Assembly (NCBI RefSeq): GCF_003711225.1
Contig: NZ_CP031030.1
Coordinates: 1,736,001-1,800,000, forward strand
Direction of reading: 5' to 3'
Source: Runella sp. SP2
GTDB lineage: Bacteria > Bacteroidota > Bacteroidia > Cytophagales > Spirosomataceae
DNA length: 64,000 nucleotides
Shown: one piece after another, positions 29,357 through 37,898 of the stretch
How the letters are laid out: each line of letters starts with the position of its first letter
How positions within the stretch are numbered: position 1 is the first letter of the stretch
The notes under the pieces: model-generated
What the model was told of the DNA's origin: nothing
The model's database searches: none
Seen by the model: only the letters and a program-made list of their open reading frames with translations
Translations under genes and position numbers: made by a program

Positions 29357-30406
29357 CTACTCAAAAGCGATTGTTTTTCCCGACTGGCTACTTTCGAGGG
29401 CTAATTCCATCACTCGGGTGTTATTTCGAGCTTGTTGAGGTGTTACCTCTAATGGCACTTTATTGACAATCGCTTGATATACATTTTCGTAAAAAGGAGC
29501 ATAATGCCCCGCTTGGCTCGGGATTATTTCAGCACCTGCCTCGGTATAAAGTGTTCCCCAAAGCTTTTCTGGTTCGCTTCCCCAATCTTCAGTATTAGGT
29601 AGCGCATTTTTGCGAAGCGTTTCTTCCTGAACATCCAACCCTGACTTAAAAAAGCTGCCTTTATTGCCATGAATAATGTAGCGAAGGTCGTTTTGGAACA
29701 CCATCAAACTAGCTTTCAAAATGACGCGTTTGTCTGCATAGTTCATTTGAATGTCAAAATAATCGTCCGTTTCTCCGTCGGGGCGAATGGTTTTGATGGT
29801 GGCCGTTACGCTTTTAGGTGTTCCGAAAAGTACGAGTGCTTGGTCAATCAAATGTGGTCCCAAATTATAGAGATTACCCGCGCCCGCCGACGCCACTTCT
29901 TTCCACGTACCTTTGGCCACTTCGGGGCGAAAACGGTCAAAATGAGCTTCGTATTCTACAATATCGCCCAATTTATTTTCCCGTAATAGCGCCTGTATTG
30001 TCAGAAAGTCGGAATCCCAACGGCGGTTTTGATATGCCGTAATCGTGAGTCCTTTCTCTGCCGCCAAAGCAATTAAAATATCAGCTTCGGCAGTGGTATT
30101 GGTAAAAGGTTTTTCGATAACAACGTGTTTGCCAGCTTCCAAAGCCGCTTTTGCGTACGGGAAGTGGAGGTCGTTGGGGGTACAAATAAATACCAAGTCG
30201 ATTTCTGAATCGGCCAAAAGCGCTTCTGCGCTGCCTACAACGGCAATAGTTGGGTCAAAATCGTGGACCGAAGTGGTGTTGCGTGTAACAACTTTTGAAA
30301 GTTTAAAATGCGGATTTGTGGCTAAAAAAGGGGCGTGGAAGTACCGTCCTGAAAGGCCAAATCCAATTAATCCGACGTTTAAAACAGGGGCAAGTGGTGA
30401 GTTCAT
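29357..30406 (-). CDS. Gfo/Idh/MocA family NAD(P)-dependent oxidoreductase
   Basis: 349-residue cytosolic dehydrogenase. N-terminal Rossmann domain with GLIGFGLSGRYFHAPFL, the conserved FICTPNDLHFPYAKAALEAG and EKPFTNTTAEAD (catalytic Lys of EKP), then the alpha/beta C-terminal domain (about 125-349). There is no signal peptide, so it acts in the cytosol. Members oxidise or epimerise sugars and inositols; the substrate cannot be told from the sequence. No sugar-metabolism neighbours help. Confidence 0.92.
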   Translation of the reverse strand: MNSPLAPVLNVGLIGFGLSGRYFHAPFLATNPHFKLSKVVTRNTTSVHDFDPTIAVVGSAEALLADSEIDLVFICTPNDLHFPYAKAALEAGKHVVIEKPFTNTTAEADILIALAAEKGLTITAYQNRRWDSDFLTIQALLRENKLGDIVEYEAHFDRFRPEVAKGTWKEVASAGAGNLYNLGPHLIDQALVLFGTPKSVTATIKTIRPDGETDDYFDIQMNYADKRVILKASLMVFQNDLRYIIHGNKGSFFKSGLDVQEETLRKNALPNTEDWGSEPEKLWGTLYTEAGAEIIPSQAGHYAPFYENVYQAIVNKVPLEVTPQQARNNTRVMELALESSQSGKTIAFE

Positions 30407-30516
30407 GCGACTAAAAATGCGTTTTCTTTCTTATCGAAGCGTTTTTTACAACAAAGCTACTGTAAAGTTGGGGATAAAATACGTGCGAGCAGGACTACGG
30501 GCGTAGGATTAATTTG

Positions 30517-30524
30517 TACCTTTG
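30517..30524 (+). promoter_or_regulatory. Candidate -7 box for the SGNH gene
   Basis: TACCTTTG, an exact TAnnTTTG match 29 bp before the ATG at 30553. The 20 bp starting here match the rpsF promoter region (34868-34887) at 19 of 20 positions. No TTTG box sits at the usual distance upstream. Confidence 0.5.
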
Positions 30525-30552
30525 TGGGCTCATTTTGAACAGCTTTTTACGA

Positions 30553-31797
30553 ATGCAATTTTTTGAAAAAAATAAAACGTTGCTTGCCCGACTGGGCGTT
30601 TTTATATCGCTAGTGACGCTGTTGTTAGTGGTGCTTATTGGGGTTGAGTTTTTTGTGGGAAACGGCGATGGCGTTTGGTTTGACTACGATTTGCGCCTGA
30701 TTGGCTTTCGCGTAGCCGCTTGGGCGGTGTCGTTGGTATCGTTGTCGCTACTCATCAGAAATTCATCACCTCTTTTACAAAATATCCTTCTTTCGGTGGT
30801 AACGATTGTCCTGGTGATTTTGGGTGTGGAAACGGCCGTTGGATGGATTCACGATGCGGGTCAAAAACAACCTACCACAGCAACGGGGCCCCAGTATGCT
30901 GGACCCGCTTATGATTCAAGTTATGCGTTTGACGAATTTTTGGGACGTAAGCCCATTCCAAACCATACCTTTATTTGGGCTAAAACACTGGACGGAAAGC
31001 CTTTTATTCAAATTCCGATGAAGGTCGATTCGTTCTCGCGGCGGATTACACCTTTTGCCGATTCTGCACAAACTGTGCGAAATAAATACGCGCTTTTTTT
31101 TGGGTGCTCGTTTACCTACGGAGATGCCGTACGGGACAATGAAACCATGCCTTATTATTTCCAAAAAGGCAACGCTGACGTTCAGGCGTACAATTATGGC
31201 TTCTTTGGTTATTCTCCACGACATGCACTGGCTCGTTTGCAGCACCAAAATGTTGTGCAACAAGTGGCGCAAAAAGACGGTATTGGGATTTATACTTACA
31301 TCGAAGACCACGTCAACCGAGCTATTCCGTCAGTAGGCTGGATTGGTATGTACGATGGTTATTTTCCCGATATTGATGAAAAAACCATGCAAACGCAAGG
31401 GGTTTATCGGTTTGCACACCCTTTGAAATACCGTTTTGGAATGATGTTGTTTAAAAGCAAAGTTCGTCAGCATTTTGCGATGGATTTCCCTTTTGTGTAT
31501 CGCCCGAAAGATTACGAATTGACGGCAAATTTGATTAAAGCAACGGAAGACGAGTACAAAAAGCAGTTTAAAAATGATAAGTTTTACGTGATTTTGTACC
31601 CCGATGCCTTGAAAAAGGATTCACCTATGCCTGCTCTATTGAAAGAACGGGGCATGAAAGTGCTGGATTATCGTCAACTTTTTCCCTATCCAGCAAAACA
31701 ATACCAGCTTACGTACGATGGACACCCCAATCCTGAGGCACATCGGTTGTTGATGGAGCAATTGAGCAAAGATCTTAAAAAACAAGGCATACTTTAA
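30553..31797 (+). CDS. Membrane-anchored SGNH-hydrolase-like protein
   Basis: 414-residue protein with three N-terminal hydrophobic segments (about 12-36, 50-68, 76-96) and a large extracytoplasmic domain. That domain carries FFGCSFTYGDAV (block I; Ser follows GC), a central GYSPRHALARL and the C-terminal DGHPNPEAHRLL, which matches the Asp-x-x-His dyad of SGNH/GDSL esterases. Such anchored SGNH proteins often modify envelope polysaccharide by adding or removing acyl groups; that role is inferred. ATG 30553 chosen; an upstream TTG-type extension is unlikely. tsaE starts one base after its stop. Confidence 0.75.
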   Translation: MQFFEKNKTLLARLGVFISLVTLLLVVLIGVEFFVGNGDGVWFDYDLRLIGFRVAAWAVSLVSLSLLIRNSSPLLQNILLSVVTIVLVILGVETAVGWIHDAGQKQPTTATGPQYAGPAYDSSYAFDEFLGRKPIPNHTFIWAKTLDGKPFIQIPMKVDSFSRRITPFADSAQTVRNKYALFFGCSFTYGDAVRDNETMPYYFQKGNADVQAYNYGFFGYSPRHALARLQHQNVVQQVAQKDGIGIYTYIEDHVNRAIPSVGWIGMYDGYFPDIDEKTMQTQGVYRFAHPLKYRFGMMLFKSKVRQHFAMDFPFVYRPKDYELTANLIKATEDEYKKQFKNDKFYVILYPDALKKDSPMPALLKERGMKVLDYRQLFPYPAKQYQLTYDGHPNPEAHRLLMEQLSKDLKKQGIL

Positions 31798-31798
31798 A

Positions 31799-32230
31799 AT
31801 GATATTGTTGAGCATCGAACGTTTTGGGTTAGAAGACATCGAACAGGTGGCTGCCAAAGTCCTGCAAGCTTGTGGAAACGAAACCATTTGGCTGTTGAAT
31901 GGAGCCATGGGAGCGGGAAAAACAACGTTTGTGAAGGCGCTAGGGAAGGTCATGGGGGTGATGAATAACGTTCAAAGTCCGACGTTTTCGATTGTGAATG
32001 AATATATCACCGCCGACGGGGAAACGATTTATCATTTTGATTGTTATAGACTAAAAAATACGGCTGAGGCGTACGATATTGGGGTTGAAGAATACCTCGA
32101 TTCTGGCTATATTTGTTTGATTGAATGGCCCGACCGAATCGAAGAACTTTTACCAGAAAGTTATGTAGAAATCCATATTTCGAGCCTGCCAGATGGGCTT
32201 CGGAAACTGGAGGTTCTCAAAAAAGCATAA
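31799..32230 (+). CDS. tsaE: tRNA threonylcarbamoyladenosine biosynthesis protein TsaE
   Basis: 143-residue P-loop ATPase that works with TsaB and TsaD to make the t6A modification of ANN-decoding tRNAs. Walker A is GAMGAGKTTFVKAL (about 37-50); SPTFSIVNEY and HFDCYRL are the usual TsaE blocks, followed by LIEWPDRIEELLPE. The length is normal. The ATG is one base after the stop of the SGNH gene, so translation is probably coupled. The alanine dehydrogenase gene follows at 30 bp. Confidence 0.95.
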   Translation: MILLSIERFGLEDIEQVAAKVLQACGNETIWLLNGAMGAGKTTFVKALGKVMGVMNNVQSPTFSIVNEYITADGETIYHFDCYRLKNTAEAYDIGVEEYLDSGYICLIEWPDRIEELLPESYVEIHISSLPDGLRKLEVLKKA

Positions 32231-32260
32231 ATCAACAAACGTAAATCGACTAATTTGGAC

Positions 32261-33472
32261 ATGATGGGTTTTGGCGAATTGGCGCAACAAACAGCTTTGT
32301 ATCCGCAAGAAGCGCTTGCCCCGCTCAAAACAAGCCAACAAAGCTTGTTGATTGGGCTTCCAAAAGAAATATCCCTGCAAGAAAATCGCATTGCATTGAC
32401 GCCCGAAGCCGTGGCGATTTTGGTACGAAATGGTCACCGAGTCGTTGTGGAAAAGGGAGCGGGAGAAGGCGCACAGTTTCCCGATAATGAGTACAGCGAA
32501 GCAGGAGCGCAGATTGTGTTTTCGCCCCAAGAGGTTTTTACGAGTGATTTAATCCTTAAAATTGAACCCCTCGTAGAGCAAGAGTTTGGAATCCTGAAAA
32601 ATGGCCAAACCATTATTTCGGCGCTCAATCTTCCCACCCGCGACCGTTCGTACTTCGAGCACCTCAATCAGAAAAATATTACGGCACTTGGCTATGAATA
32701 CATCGAAGACCCCGCTGGTGGTCAGCCTGTGATACGTTCTTTGAGCGAAATTGCAGGAAGTACCGTCATGCTTATTGCTGCCGAGTATTTGAGTAGTGCC
32801 AACAAGGGGAGAGGGATAATTTTGGGCGGAATTACGGGAGTTCCACCCACCAAAGTAGTCATCATCGGTGCGGGAACCGTGGCAGAATACACTGCGCGTA
32901 CAGCGTTGGGACTTGGGGCAGAAATCAAAATTTTTGACCAACACATTTACCGCCTTCAACGGCTGAAATATGCCATTGGACAGCACATTTATACCTCAAT
33001 TATTGAGTCAGATACACTTTCGGAAGCCGTGCAGCGGGCCGATGTCGTTATTGGTGCCCTGCGCCCCGAAGATGGCCAAAATATTTACGTTGTTACCGAA
33101 GAAATGGTTTCAAAAATGAAACCCAACTCGGTGATTATCGACGTGTCCATCGACCAAGGAGGCTGCATCGAAACCTCGCGAATTACGACCCACAAAGACC
33201 CGATTTACCGACAATACGACGTCATTCATTATTGTGTGCCCAACATTGCATCGCGGGTGGCTCACACGGCAAGTGTTACGCTGAGCAACGTCTTTTTGCC
33301 TATGTTGTTGAAAATGGGTTCGTTAGGAGGCGTCGAGGAAATGATGTACGCGCGCCGTTGGTTCAGTAAAGGAGTTTATACGCATCGTGGTACATTGACA
33401 AATCCTTTTATCGCAAAGAAGTTTTCGATGCGACACAAAGATCTTAGCTTGCTTTTGGCAGCACGACTCTAG
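32261..33472 (+). CDS. ald: Alanine dehydrogenase
   Basis: 403-residue NAD-dependent enzyme that interconverts alanine and pyruvate plus ammonia. After a 30-residue N-terminal extension, GLPKEISLQENRIALTPEAV opens the AlaDH/PNT N-terminal domain. The NAD-binding part shows VVIIGAGTVAEYTARTALGLGA, and VIDVSIDQGGCIETS, HYCVPNIASRVAHTAS are alanine dehydrogenase hallmarks. ATG 32261 or the adjacent 32264 may be used. The extension is typical of Bacteroidota homologues as far as I recall. It is downstream of tsaE. Confidence 0.92.
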   Translation: MMGFGELAQQTALYPQEALAPLKTSQQSLLIGLPKEISLQENRIALTPEAVAILVRNGHRVVVEKGAGEGAQFPDNEYSEAGAQIVFSPQEVFTSDLILKIEPLVEQEFGILKNGQTIISALNLPTRDRSYFEHLNQKNITALGYEYIEDPAGGQPVIRSLSEIAGSTVMLIAAEYLSSANKGRGIILGGITGVPPTKVVIIGAGTVAEYTARTALGLGAEIKIFDQHIYRLQRLKYAIGQHIYTSIIESDTLSEAVQRADVVIGALRPEDGQNIYVVTEEMVSKMKPNSVIIDVSIDQGGCIETSRITTHKDPIYRQYDVIHYCVPNIASRVAHTASVTLSNVFLPMLLKMGSLGGVEEMMYARRWFSKGVYTHRGTLTNPFIAKKFSMRHKDLSLLLAARL

Positions 33473-33501
33473 TCAGATTTTATTCGATAATCTGACCTTT
33501 T
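33472..33501 (+). terminator. Probable terminator after alanine dehydrogenase
   Basis: Arms GTCAGATT (33472-33479) and AATCTGAC (33489-33496) overlap the last base of the stop codon and are followed by CCTTTT. Confidence 0.6.
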
Positions 33502-33521
33502 ACATTCGACATTTAAAAAAC

Positions 33522-33926
33522 ATGATTAATCACAGCAACGAAAATACCTTAATGGATGATGCTAATTCACCCGAAGTGAACAAACAACTTTTGGGCATAG
33601 TATCACAAGATTTTGTCAAAGTTTCTGACCAACTCAAAGAAGCCTCTTATCAAATTCGTAAACGAGGTTTTTCCACACACCCGATTTTTGTGGCGGTACA
33701 AAAAGAGATAGAACTTGGGGTTTTGCTGATTGGAAAAACCGAGTTAGAAAACGAATGGTCGTACCGTGCTTCTATGTTAGACGAATTTATTCAACGCAAC
33801 CTTGTGGGTCTTGAATCCATCGAATTGTTCAAAGAAAACTATAAAAACCCCGACGAATACTGCTGTTTATTTGTCATTCAAGGCGATTTTGCTGGCTTTA
33901 TATTCATTCCATACCCCGAAGACTAA
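33522..33926 (+). CDS. Conserved hypothetical protein
   Basis: 134-residue soluble protein without a recognisable domain name. It is acidic, with a helical N-terminal half (VNKQLLGIVSQDFVKVSDQL), then QIRKRGFSTHPIFVAVQKEI and a beta-rich end LFVIQGDFAGFIFIPYPED. ATG 33522 is used; an ATG at 33552 is an alternative. It lies just upstream of the DUF1684 gene (4-bp gap), implying cotranscription. I have the impression it is conserved in Cytophagales, but no function can be assigned. Confidence 0.72.
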   Translation: MINHSNENTLMDDANSPEVNKQLLGIVSQDFVKVSDQLKEASYQIRKRGFSTHPIFVAVQKEIELGVLLIGKTELENEWSYRASMLDEFIQRNLVGLESIELFKENYKNPDEYCCLFVIQGDFAGFIFIPYPED

Positions 33927-33930
33927 ATTT

Positions 33931-34824
33931 ATGAAAACCAATTCTGTACTTCTCTTTTTAGCGCTAGTTTTCAGCGCTTTGTTTGTAGGTTTTATCTCAA
34001 AAAACGACGAAGGAGCCTACCAAAATGAAATAAACCAGTGGCACCAAAAACGCATGGATGGGCTGAAAAGTGAAGATGGTTGGTTGAACCTAGCAGGTTT
34101 ATTTTGGTTGAAAGAAGGAGATAATACCTTTGGAAGCGACGAGAAAAATGACATCGTTTTTCCAAAAAAAGCATCAAAACAAGTAGGGACGCTAGTACTC
34201 CGTGATGGTAAAGTGAGTTTCAAGGCGCATTCGGATGCACAGGTAAAATTGTTAGAAGCAGGTACTTCGCCCGAATTTGTATTTGAAGATGGTAAAACTA
34301 CCACAATGCAGGAAGGTACACTGCGTTGGTTTATCATCAAAAGAGGACCCAAGTATGGAATTCGGTTGCGTGATTTAGAGCACCCTGTGTTGTCTCATTT
34401 TCAGGGAGTTGAGCGCTTCTCTGTCAATGAAGCTTGGAAGGTTGTGGCTAAATTGGAAAAGCCTAGCACACCACGTACCATTGCCATTACAGACGTTTTG
34501 GGGCTTGTAAGTCAGCAATCGTTGGTGGGTCATGCTGTGTTTGAGTGGAAAGGTAAAACGTATCGCTTGGCAGCCACAGACGCAGGAGGCGGACGACTGT
34601 TTATTATCTTCAAAGACAAAACTACCTCTCACGAAACCTACGGGGCAGGGCGCTTTTTGTACACCGACAAACCAGATGAGGCGGGTAATGTCATTCTTGA
34701 TTTCAACAAGGCAATCAATCCACCCTGTGCCTTTAGTCCTTACGCGACTTGTCCATTGCCTCCTGCCGAAAACAACCTTGCAATCCGAATAGAAGCGGGA
34801 GAGAAAGATGCTAAGATGCACTGA
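33931..34824 (+). CDS. DUF1684 domain protein, exported
   Basis: 297-residue protein with an N-terminal hydrophobic signal or anchor (MKTNSVLLFLALVFSALFVG). The frame is open further upstream to 33802, but that part overlaps the preceding gene, so ATG 33931 is chosen. DUF1684 signatures: W-HQKRMDGLKSEDGWLNLAGLF near the start, IAITDVLG, YRLAATDAGGGRLFIIFKD, GRFLYTD and the C-terminal NPPCAFSPYATCPLPPAENN, which is highly characteristic. The catalytic function of this family is unknown to me. Confidence 0.9.
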   Translation: MKTNSVLLFLALVFSALFVGFISKNDEGAYQNEINQWHQKRMDGLKSEDGWLNLAGLFWLKEGDNTFGSDEKNDIVFPKKASKQVGTLVLRDGKVSFKAHSDAQVKLLEAGTSPEFVFEDGKTTTMQEGTLRWFIIKRGPKYGIRLRDLEHPVLSHFQGVERFSVNEAWKVVAKLEKPSTPRTIAITDVLGLVSQQSLVGHAVFEWKGKTYRLAATDAGGGRLFIIFKDKTTSHETYGAGRFLYTDKPDEAGNVILDFNKAINPPCAFSPYATCPLPPAENNLAIRIEAGEKDAKMH

Positions 34825-34844
34825 GAGAAATTTTAGACATTAGG

Positions 34845-34897
34845 TTTGAAACTCATTGAAAAAACACTACCTTTGCGGGCTCATTTTCAATGAGTTT
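34845..34897 (+). promoter_or_regulatory. rpsF operon promoter inside an inverted repeat
   Basis: TTTG (34845-34848) and TACCTTTG (34868-34875), 19 bp apart, fit the Bacteroidota promoter consensus. The same region holds 14-bp perfect arms AAACTCATTGAAAA (34849-34862) and TTTTCAATGAGTTT (34884-34897), with a T-rich tail. The repeat could terminate transcripts of the DUF1684 gene while its loop holds the -7 box of the next operon. Confidence 0.72.
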
Positions 34898-34926
34898 ATT
34901 TTTATACACATTTAACAATTCTCAGT

Positions 34927-35286
34927 ATGTTCACAAAACAGTATGAGATGGTGTTCATTATGACTCCCGTTTTATCTGATCAACAGATGAAGGACACCGT
35001 TGATAAGTTCCGCAAACTCCTTACCGATAACGGCGCGGAACTCGTACACGAAGAGAGTTGGGGGCTCAAGAAATTGGCCTACCCAATCCAAAACAAAAAC
35101 ACTGGTTTTTATCACTTGATTGAGTTCAAGTCGGAGCCTAGCCTTATCCAAACGGTTGAGACTGAATTCCGTCGTGATGAGCGCGTTATGCGTTATTTGA
35201 CAGTTGCTATGGAAAAGCACCACGTAACTTATGCTGAGCGTAAGCGCAGTGGATTAGTTGGAAAAAAACAAACTGAAAACAACTAA
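34927..35286 (+). CDS. rpsF: 30S ribosomal protein bS6
   Basis: 119-residue ribosomal protein of the 30S platform that binds 16S rRNA as a heterodimer with bS18. Family motifs: [15 protein letters not shown], the [20 protein letters not shown] block and [14 protein letters not shown] basic C-terminal tail follows position 100. First gene of rpsF-rpsR-rplI. Its own upstream region has no Shine-Dalgarno, unlike rpsR and rplI. The rpsF coding end reaches into the spacer containing the rpsR ribosome-binding site. Confidence 0.97.
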   Translation: MFTKQYEMVFIMTPVLSDQQMKDTVDKFRKLLTDNGAELVHEESWGLKKLAYPIQNKNTGFYHLIEFKSEPSLIQTVETEFRRDERVMRYLTVAMEKHHVTYAERKRSGLVGKKQTENN

Positions 35287-35292
35287 GGAGGG
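35285..35292 (+). promoter_or_regulatory. Strong Shine-Dalgarno of rpsR
   Basis: AAGGAGGG, 7 nt before the rpsR ATG at 35300 and overlapping the rpsF stop codon. Such a match is exceptional in this window, where most genes have none. Confidence 0.85.
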
Positions 35293-35299
35293 CCAAGAC

Positions 35300-35551
35300 A
35301 TGACACTTGTAAACGAACCAATTGAGCGTAACCAAAATCGCAAAAAGTACTGCCGTTTTAAGAAAGCGGGTATCAAATTTATTGATTACAAAGACCCAAA
35401 TTTCTTATTGAAATTGGTAAATGAGCAAGGTAGAATTTTACCTCGCCGCCTTACTGGTACTTCTTTGAAGTATCAGCGCAAAGTGTCGCAAGCTATCAAG
35501 CGTGCGCGTCACTTGGCTTTATTACCGTATGTAGCTGACCAATTAAAGTAA
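35300..35551 (+). CDS. rpsR: 30S ribosomal protein bS18
   Basis: 83-residue ribosomal protein that pairs with bS6. The start ATG 35300 is fixed by the AAGGAGGG ribosome-binding site and by homology ([20 protein letters not shown]); the frame is open further upstream but overlaps rps[18 protein letters not shown] and the [20 protein letters not shown] core are typical. In Bacteroidota ribosomes bS18, with bS6 and bS21, is known to sequester the 16S rRNA anti-Shine-Dalgarno. Confidence 0.97.
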   Translation: MTLVNEPIERNQNRKKYCRFKKAGIKFIDYKDPNFLLKLVNEQGRILPRRLTGTSLKYQRKVSQAIKRARHLALLPYVADQLK

Positions 35552-35573
35552 AAAACGGAAGGAGAAACTGACG

Positions 35574-36017
35574 ATGCAAGTTATTTTAAGAACTGATATT
35601 GCTGGGCTTGGTTATAAGAACGACGTCGTTGACGTTAAACCTGGCTATGGTCGTAACTATCTCATTCCGCAAGGATTTGCGGTAATGGCGACCGATTCAA
35701 ATAGAAAACAATTGGCCGAAAACTTGAAGCAAGCTGCGCACAAAGCAGAAAAACTCAAGAAAGACGCCGAAGACCTAGCTGCGGCTATTGGAGATATTAC
35801 GCTTAACATCGCCGCGAAAGTGGGTGAAAGTGGAAAAATCTTTGGTCGCGTTACTAGCATTCAAATCTCTGATGCACTTAAAGCAAAAGGTTTTGATGTT
35901 GACCGTAAAAAAATCACTATCGAAGACGTGAAAGTTGTAGGTACTTACAAAGCACAACTTGACCTCCATAAAGAAGTGAAACACACTGTAAGCATTAGCG
36001 TAGCAGGCGAAGAATAA
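35574..36017 (+). CDS. rplI: 50S ribosomal protein bL9
   Basis: 147-residue two-domain ribosomal protein at the base of the L1 stalk. N-terminal MQVILRTDIAGLGYKNDVVDV with the GYGRNYLIPQGFA signature, a long linking helix (about 40-75), and the C-terminal rRNA-binding domain (about 80-147; GESGKIFGRVTS). AAGGAG (35559-35564) sits 9 nt before the ATG, a second good Shine-Dalgarno in this operon. Confidence 0.97.
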   Translation: MQVILRTDIAGLGYKNDVVDVKPGYGRNYLIPQGFAVMATDSNRKQLAENLKQAAHKAEKLKKDAEDLAAAIGDITLNIAAKVGESGKIFGRVTSIQISDALKAKGFDVDRKKITIEDVKVVGTYKAQLDLHKEVKHTVSISVAGEE

Positions 36018-36042
36018 GTCGTCTCAGCAGATGTGGATAGAC

Positions 36043-36070
36043 AAAAGGCGCGTTTCAAACGCGCCTTTTG
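36043..36070. terminator. Bidirectional terminator after rplI
   Basis: Perfect arms AAAAGGCGCG (36043-36052) and CGCGCCTTTT (36060-36069) around a 7-nt loop, between convergent rplI and the YtxH-like gene. Confidence 0.85.
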
Positions 36071-36079
36071 CGTTTTTAC

Positions 36080-36397
36080 CTACCCTTGTGAAGGTGGGTC
36101 GTTGGGAACGGCTTCGTCAGTTGGCGTTTTGCCTTTTATGCTGTCTAGCAGCTCCTGTAAAAGACGTTCTGCTTCGGGCGTATATTTCTTCAAAGCCTCA
36201 GAACCTTCCGTTTTGAGTTGTTCAAAATACTCAGGCATTTTATCCAGTGCTTGTTCGGCTTCTCCTTTGAGGTCGTTGGCTTTCGCTTTTAAATCCTCCA
36301 GAGTCTTTTCACCTTCTTCGGTTTGTAGGTACTTGTGTAAAGCTACGCCAGCAGCGGCGCCTAAAATGAACGTTGCTAAGTGTTTTGCATTGACCAT
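36080..36397 (-). CDS. YtxH-like small membrane-associated protein
   Basis: 105-residue protein: a short glycine-rich hydrophobic N-terminal helix (LATFILGAAAGVALHKYL) followed by a highly charged helical region that resembles YtxH/LEA-type stress proteins (KTLEDLKAKANDLKGEAEQA, LQELLDSIKGKTP). The product of such genes is usually a small membrane-tethered protein linked to general stress; function here is unassigned. Convergent with rplI; single-gene transcription is likely. Confidence 0.78.
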   Translation of the reverse strand: MVNAKHLATFILGAAAGVALHKYLQTEEGEKTLEDLKAKANDLKGEAEQALDKMPEYFEQLKTEGSEALKKYTPEAERLLQELLDSIKGKTPTDEAVPNDPPSQG

Positions 36398-36644
36398 GAC
36401 TATAGGTAGTTTTAAAGATGATGACAGAAAGGTAAAGAATCCCCCAACTTAATACAATGACTTTCTACAGGAATGGATAAACTTGCTTTTCAGTGGATAA
36501 CTTGAGTTTATTTAGATAAAGTCCAAACTGAATTCTATTTTATTTTGTTGTCTTAACCAAAAGTCATAAACTATTAGCAGTTAAATCAAACCGAATTTTC
36601 AACTGCAGGTCGATTTTTGACTTGGACTTCACTTATCTCTGTTT
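36398..36644. other. Intergenic region before sufS
   Basis: 247 bp between divergent genes. It must hold the promoters of the YtxH-like gene and of sufS, but I could not pick a convincing TAnnTTTG box on either strand. No repeat or small gene seen. Confidence 0.4.
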
Positions 36645-37862
36645 ATGTTAGATATTCAAAAAATACGCCAAGATTTCCCAATTTTAAATGAGGTAGTTCA
36701 CGGCAAATCATTGGTTTACTTTGACAACGCCGCCACTACCCAAAAACCCCTTCCTGTACTTGAGGCATTGGCCAACTATTACGGGCATTACAACGCCAAT
36801 ATTCACCGTGGTATTCACTTTTTAGCCGAAAAAGCAACCTCTGCTTTCGAAGCTTCGCGCCATAAAATCCAAACCTTTCTCAACGCGCCCCGCGTAGAAG
36901 AAATCATTTTTACCTACGGAACGACCGACGGAATCAACCTAGTTGCTCAATCGTTTGGTCGTACGTTTCTAAAAGAAGGGGATGAAATCATCATAAGCAC
37001 CCTTGAACACCACTCCAATATCGTACCTTGGCAGATGCTTTGTGAAGAAAAAGGCTGCGTACTTCGGGTCATTCCCATCAATGATGCAGGAGAACTGCTC
37101 ATGGATGAGTTTGAAAAAATGCTTTCAGAGCGAACCAAATTGGTGTCGGTTGTTCACGTTTCAAATGCGTTGGGAACCATCAATCCTGTGGCCGAAATCA
37201 TTAAAAAAGCGCACGAAGTAGGAGCAAAGGTGTTGATTGACGGCGCGCAAGCTACGTCACACATTGACATTGATGTTCAGGCGTTGGATTGTGATTTCTA
37301 CGTGTTTTCGTTGCACAAATTGTACGGCCCCACGGGCATGGGAGTGTTGTACGGAAAAACAGACATATTGAACGCCATGCCGCCTTACCGTGGTGGGGGG
37401 GAAATGATCAAAGAAGTAACGTTTGAAAAAACGACGTACAACGATTTACCCTACAAATTTGAAGCAGGAACGCCTAACATTGCCGATGTAGTAGCGACCA
37501 AAATGGCCGTTGAATACGTAGAGGAGTTGGGCAAAAAAGCAATTGCTGATTATGAACATGAACTCCTTGTGTATGGAACTGATGCCTTATCGAGTATCGA
37601 AGGCCTGAAAATTATTGGTACAGCTAAGGAGAAAGTAAGTGTATTGTCGTTTGTAATGGAAGGCATTCACCCGCAAGATATTGGGGTCATTTTGGACCAA
37701 CAAGGCATTGCCGTTCGGACGGGGCATCACTGTACACAGCCGTTGATGAAACGTCTTGGAATTGTCGGAACTTCCCGCGCTTCTTTTGCCGTTTATAATA
37801 CAAAAGAAGAAATAGATAAATTAGTAGTGGGGTTAGAGAGAGTTAAAAAAATGTTAAGCTAA
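36645..37862 (+). CDS. sufS: Cysteine desulfurase SufS
   Basis: 405-residue PLP enzyme that removes sulfur from cysteine as a persulfide for Fe-S cluster assembly. The class II (SufS/CsdA) pattern is clear: FPILNEVVHGKSLVYFDNAA, the PLP lysine Lys 225 in SLHKLYGPTG, and the active-site loop RTGHHCTQPLM with Cys 363. sufE follows 36 bp downstream; SufE is the sulfur acceptor that stimulates SufS. sufB, sufC and sufD are not in the window. Confidence 0.96.
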   Translation: MLDIQKIRQDFPILNEVVHGKSLVYFDNAATTQKPLPVLEALANYYGHYNANIHRGIHFLAEKATSAFEASRHKIQTFLNAPRVEEIIFTYGTTDGINLVAQSFGRTFLKEGDEIIISTLEHHSNIVPWQMLCEEKGCVLRVIPINDAGELLMDEFEKMLSERTKLVSVVHVSNALGTINPVAEIIKKAHEVGAKVLIDGAQATSHIDIDVQALDCDFYVFSLHKLYGPTGMGVLYGKTDILNAMPPYRGGGEMIKEVTFEKTTYNDLPYKFEAGTPNIADVVATKMAVEYVEELGKKAIADYEHELLVYGTDALSSIEGLKIIGTAKEKVSVLSFVMEGIHPQDIGVILDQQGIAVRTGHHCTQPLMKRLGIVGTSRASFAVYNTKEEIDKLVVGLERVKKMLS

Positions 37863-37898
37863 ACAAAAGTAGCGAGTTCATGGCTCGTTAAAACATAA

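Noticed and set aside
33802..33930. Upstream extension of the DUF1684 gene
   Set aside because: It overlaps the end of the 134-residue gene in another frame, and the signal peptide begins at ATG 33931.
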